From positions 1,359 to 8,070 of the forward strand of contig JAGOZY010000036.1 of the NCBI GenBank assembly GCA_018058445.1: a stretch of 6,712 bases of DNA. The letters are read 5' to 3'. The first letter of the stretch is position 1, and each line of letters opens with the position of its first letter. This DNA comes from Negativicutes bacterium. GTDB lineage: Bacteria; Bacillota; Negativicutes; JAGOZY01. The notes beneath the pieces were generated by a model. That model saw only the letters and a list, made by a program, of their open reading frames with translations. It did no database searches and was not told where the DNA came from. Positions 5,461 to 6,712 of this stretch are shown in pieces. The position numbers were made by a program, and so were the translations under genes.

Positions 5461-6152
5461 TTTTTGTATCCCTCCAATCGGGCAAGACGCTCTTGCCACA
5501 TCTGAACTAAGTCGGCATTTTCTTTCGTTGGAAGTGCTTTCGCCAGACTTCCAAGGATCTTATGACAAGGAAAGATTAATTTCTCAATCTGATGGATCAG
5601 GAGCGGATGTTTTTCTTCCCATAAAAGCGGGCCAATTTCCCAGAGAATTTCTTCTTTGGGACTTTCCATCTTTCCGGGAATGGCTCGAAACATTTCATAG
5701 ACTCGGTCATTGGATAGGACTAACTCTTCTTTTTCAATTTTCCAGTTTGAATCTGCGAGAAATTTTCTGAGCTCTCCTCCATCGCTTTGAGGCTGGCAGA
5801 CTAAACCTTCGAGCGAATGCCAGATGATCGGGCTTTCCTGCAAAATACTTTTCATCGTACCACCGCCCATGCCGGCAATGGTCACCCACTGAACTTCGCT
5901 CGGGTGTAGCGGACTAAGCCCGTCTCCGAGTCGCAAGTCTATTTGAGAATTTAGACCAGCTAGAGTGATATTTTTCTTCGCAGAATCCAGTGGGCCAGGT
6001 CGCAAGTCGCAACCAATACCGGTGGGGTTGGCGCCAGAGCTGATCCGATCAATCAATAAATAGCCATGATCTGTGCCGATATCGCCAATTGTAATACTAG
6101 GCGGAATTAGATTGGCTACTGCCTGTAATCGTTCATCCAATTTGATCTGCAA
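5436..6152 (-). CDS. trmK: tRNA (adenine-22 N1)-methyltransferase
   Basis: A 238-residue Rossmann-fold methyltransferase that makes m1A22 in tRNA using S-adenosylmethionine. Visible motifs are the start LDERLQAVANLIPPSITIGDI, the SAM-binding GDIGTDHGYL (23-32), the acidic end of strand 2 in GIGCDLRPGPLDSAKKNI (45-62), and the family signature IAGMGGGTM (92-100). PQSDGGELRKFL (120-131) and the charged helical C-terminus are also typical. It follows the sigA region and precedes nif3/yqfO, the same order as in Bacillus (sigA, trmK, yqfO). The start is TTG at 6152; no in-frame ATG exists before the upstream TGA, and AGGAAAGG (6171-6164) supplies a ribosome site at a rather long 11-nt spacing. A terminator upstream (6194-6219) suggests either its own unrecognised promoter or readthrough from the tRNA unit. 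Confidence 0.94.
   Translation of the reverse strand: MQIKLDERLQAVANLIPPSITIGDIGTDHGYLLIDRISSGANPTGIGCDLRPGPLDSAKKNITLAGLNSQIDLRLGDGLSPLHPSEVQWVTIAGMGGGTMKSILQESPIIWHSLEGLVCQPQSDGGELRKFLADSNWKIEKEELVLSNDRVYEMFRAIPGKMESPKEEILWEIGPLLWEEKHPLLIHQIEKLIFPCHKILGSLAKALPTKENADLVQMWQERLARLEGYKKCLSESKM
5470..5475 (-). promoter_or_regulatory. Shine-Dalgarno that fixes the nif3 start
   Basis: GGAGGG (5475-5470) lies inside the trmK coding sequence, 9 nt before ATG 5460. It is the reason for rejecting the more upstream ATG at 5499. Confidence 0.75.
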
Positions 6153-6193
6153 ATCAGCACCGACCTTTCCTGTTCATTTTGCTTATATATTAA

Positions 6194-6219
6194 GAAAAGC
6201 AAGGCTTTCGCCTTGCTTT
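6194..6219 (-). terminator. Rho-independent terminator after the CAT-anticodon tRNA
   Basis: On the - strand a perfect 10-bp stem, AAAGCAAGGC (6219-6210) with GCCTTGCTTT (6205-6196), is capped by a GAAA tetraloop and runs into TTTTCTT. It begins 11 nt after the tRNA CCA end. On the + strand there is no useful T tail. Confidence 0.88.
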
Positions 6220-6229
6220 GTTCTTCAGT

Positions 6230-6305
6230 TGGTGGGCCCACCTGGATTCGAACCAGGGACCAACCGGTTATGAGCCGGGGGCTCTGACCGCTGAGCTATA
6301 GGCCC
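6230..6305 (-). tRNA. tRNA with CAT anticodon, probably tRNA-Ile2 (lysidine type)
   Basis: A 76-nt cloverleaf with encoded CCA. The acceptor stem is GGGCCTA (6305-6299) with TGGGCCC (6240-6234), discriminator A (6233), CCA at 6232-6230. The D stem is GCTC/GAGC, and the anticodon loop is CTCATAA with anticodon CAT. It is not initiator tRNA: position 1 is paired with 72, and the three G-C pairs of fMet are absent. The acceptor stem GGGCCTA is that of typical tRNA-Ile, with C4-G69 and C5-G68, pairs associated with recognition by the lysidine synthase TilS. The short D loop and the TTGGTC..CTGGTTC block resemble E. coli tRNA-Ile2. Elongator tRNA-Met remains the alternative, and a plain anticodon lookup would name it Met. 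The top anticodon-stem pair 27-43 is a C.U mismatch. Confidence 0.93.
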
Positions 6306-6315
6306 ACAATTCCAT

Positions 6316-6345
6316 ATTTTAACAAGACTAGAGGGCTTTCGTCAA
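6316..6345 (-). promoter_or_regulatory. Sigma-A promoter of the CAT-anticodon tRNA
   Basis: On the - strand TTGACG (6345-6340) and TAAAAT (6321-6316) are separated by 18 bp. The shifted TTAAAA one base upstream gives 17 bp. The transcript would start a few bases before the mature tRNA 5' end at 6305. This gives the tRNA transcription independent of sigA. Confidence 0.72.
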
Positions 6346-6378
6346 GAAAACGCGTAATCTTTTTCTAAAATCTTAGTT

Positions 6379-6712
6379 TTATTCCAAGAAATCTCGCAGT
6401 TTTTTACTGCGGGTTGGATGTCGAAGCTTACGCAAAGCCTTCGCTTCAATTTGGCGAATTCGCTCTCGAGTCACCCCAAAGAACTGTCCAACTTCTTCTA
6501 ATGTCCGCGCTCTACCGTCATCTAAACCAAAACGAAGCCGAAGAACTCGTTTTTCTCGGTCAGTCAAAGTTTCAAGTACATCTTCTAGTTGCTCTCGAAG
6601 AAGCATGAAAGAGGCTGCGTCAGCAGGGGCTGGCGCATCTTGATCTTCGATAAAGTCGCCCAGATGGGAGTCTTCTTCTTCACCGATTGGTGTTTCTAAA
6701 GAAACTGGCTCT
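6379..6712 (-). CDS. rpoD: Primary RNA polymerase sigma factor SigA/RpoD, C-terminal end (5' part outside window)
   Basis: The frame is open to the right edge, so only the last 110 residues are present; the ATG at 6606 is internal. The visible part begins with the end of region 3 ([23 protein letters not shown]), then a short linker [11 protein letters not shown]. Region 4 follows: [39 protein letters not shown] and the -35-binding helix-turn-helix [22 protein letters not shown]. The DGR.RTLEEVG and RERIRQIE residues are those of group 1, essential sigma factors rather than of alternative ones. The visible promoters in the window (TTGACA and TATAAT-like) match what this factor would read. It ends with [10 protein letters not shown]. 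No clear terminator separates it from the tRNA promoter; only a weak CTAA/TTAG hairpin is seen near 6365-6376. Confidence 0.97.
   Translation of the reverse strand, partial: EPVSLETPIGEEEDSHLGDFIEDQDAPAPADAASFMLLREQLEDVLETLTDREKRVLRLRFGLDDGRARTLEEVGQFFGVTRERIRQIEAKALRKLRHPTRSKKLRDFLE

Noticed and set aside
5461..5499. N-terminal extension of nif3 by 13 residues
   Set aside because: It lies within trmK, has no ribosome site, and is absent from the family consensus as I know it.
6073..6273. Open frame on the + strand ending in GPPGFEPGTNRL
   Set aside because: This peptide tail is the well-known artefact of translating a tRNA gene antisense; the rest is antisense to trmK.
1..6712. Mobile element, prophage, CRISPR or defence system
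   Set aside because: No transposase, integrase, spaced repeat array or attachment-site duplication is visible; both tRNAs end cleanly in terminators.

Overview
This 6.7 kb window looks like ordinary chromosomal housekeeping DNA from a Firmicute outside the Bacilli. The pointers are a SigA-type primary sigma factor, the sigA-trmK-nif3 order, a c-di-AMP (ydaO/yuaA) riboswitch, a DUF4127 protein, and an RNase P RNA that reads as A-type rather than the B-type of Bacillus. Moderate GC and these traits would fit Negativicutes or Clostridia-like lineages; that placement is inference. I see no prophage, IS element, CRISPR array or defence system.

Layout: on the + strand lie the C-terminal part of a DUF4127 protein (1-1071) and a tRNA-Gln(CTG) with its own promoter and terminator (about 1100-1292). 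Everything else is on the - strand and reads right to left: the C-terminal end of sigA (6712-6379), a CAT-anticodon tRNA that is probably tRNA-Ile2 (6305-6230), trmK (6152-5436), nif3/yqfO (5460-4354, overlapping trmK), rnpB (about 4304-3941), trxA (3670-3347), a c-di-AMP riboswitch with an NlpC/P60 cell-wall hydrolase (about 3256-2444), a Fur-family regulator (2353-1904) and an HD-superfamily hydrolase (1876-1307). The fur-HD unit converges on tRNA-Gln, and one hairpin at 1262-1290 can serve both strands.

Transcription logic: sigma-A type promoters are visible for tRNA-Gln, the CAT tRNA, rnpB and the NlpC/P60 gene. Intrinsic terminators follow tRNA-Gln, the CAT tRNA, rnpB and the NlpC/P60 gene. 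trmK and nif3 form a coupled pair; fur and the HD gene form another. A perfect 13-bp inverted repeat sits between trxA and the riboswitch promoter.

The most interesting element is the c-di-AMP riboswitch. The Shine-Dalgarno of the hydrolase gene, which has a TTG start, lies inside the last helix of the aptamer, with no room for a separate terminator. This points to control of translation rather than the transcription attenuation known from Bacillus. No undescribed multi-gene system was found.
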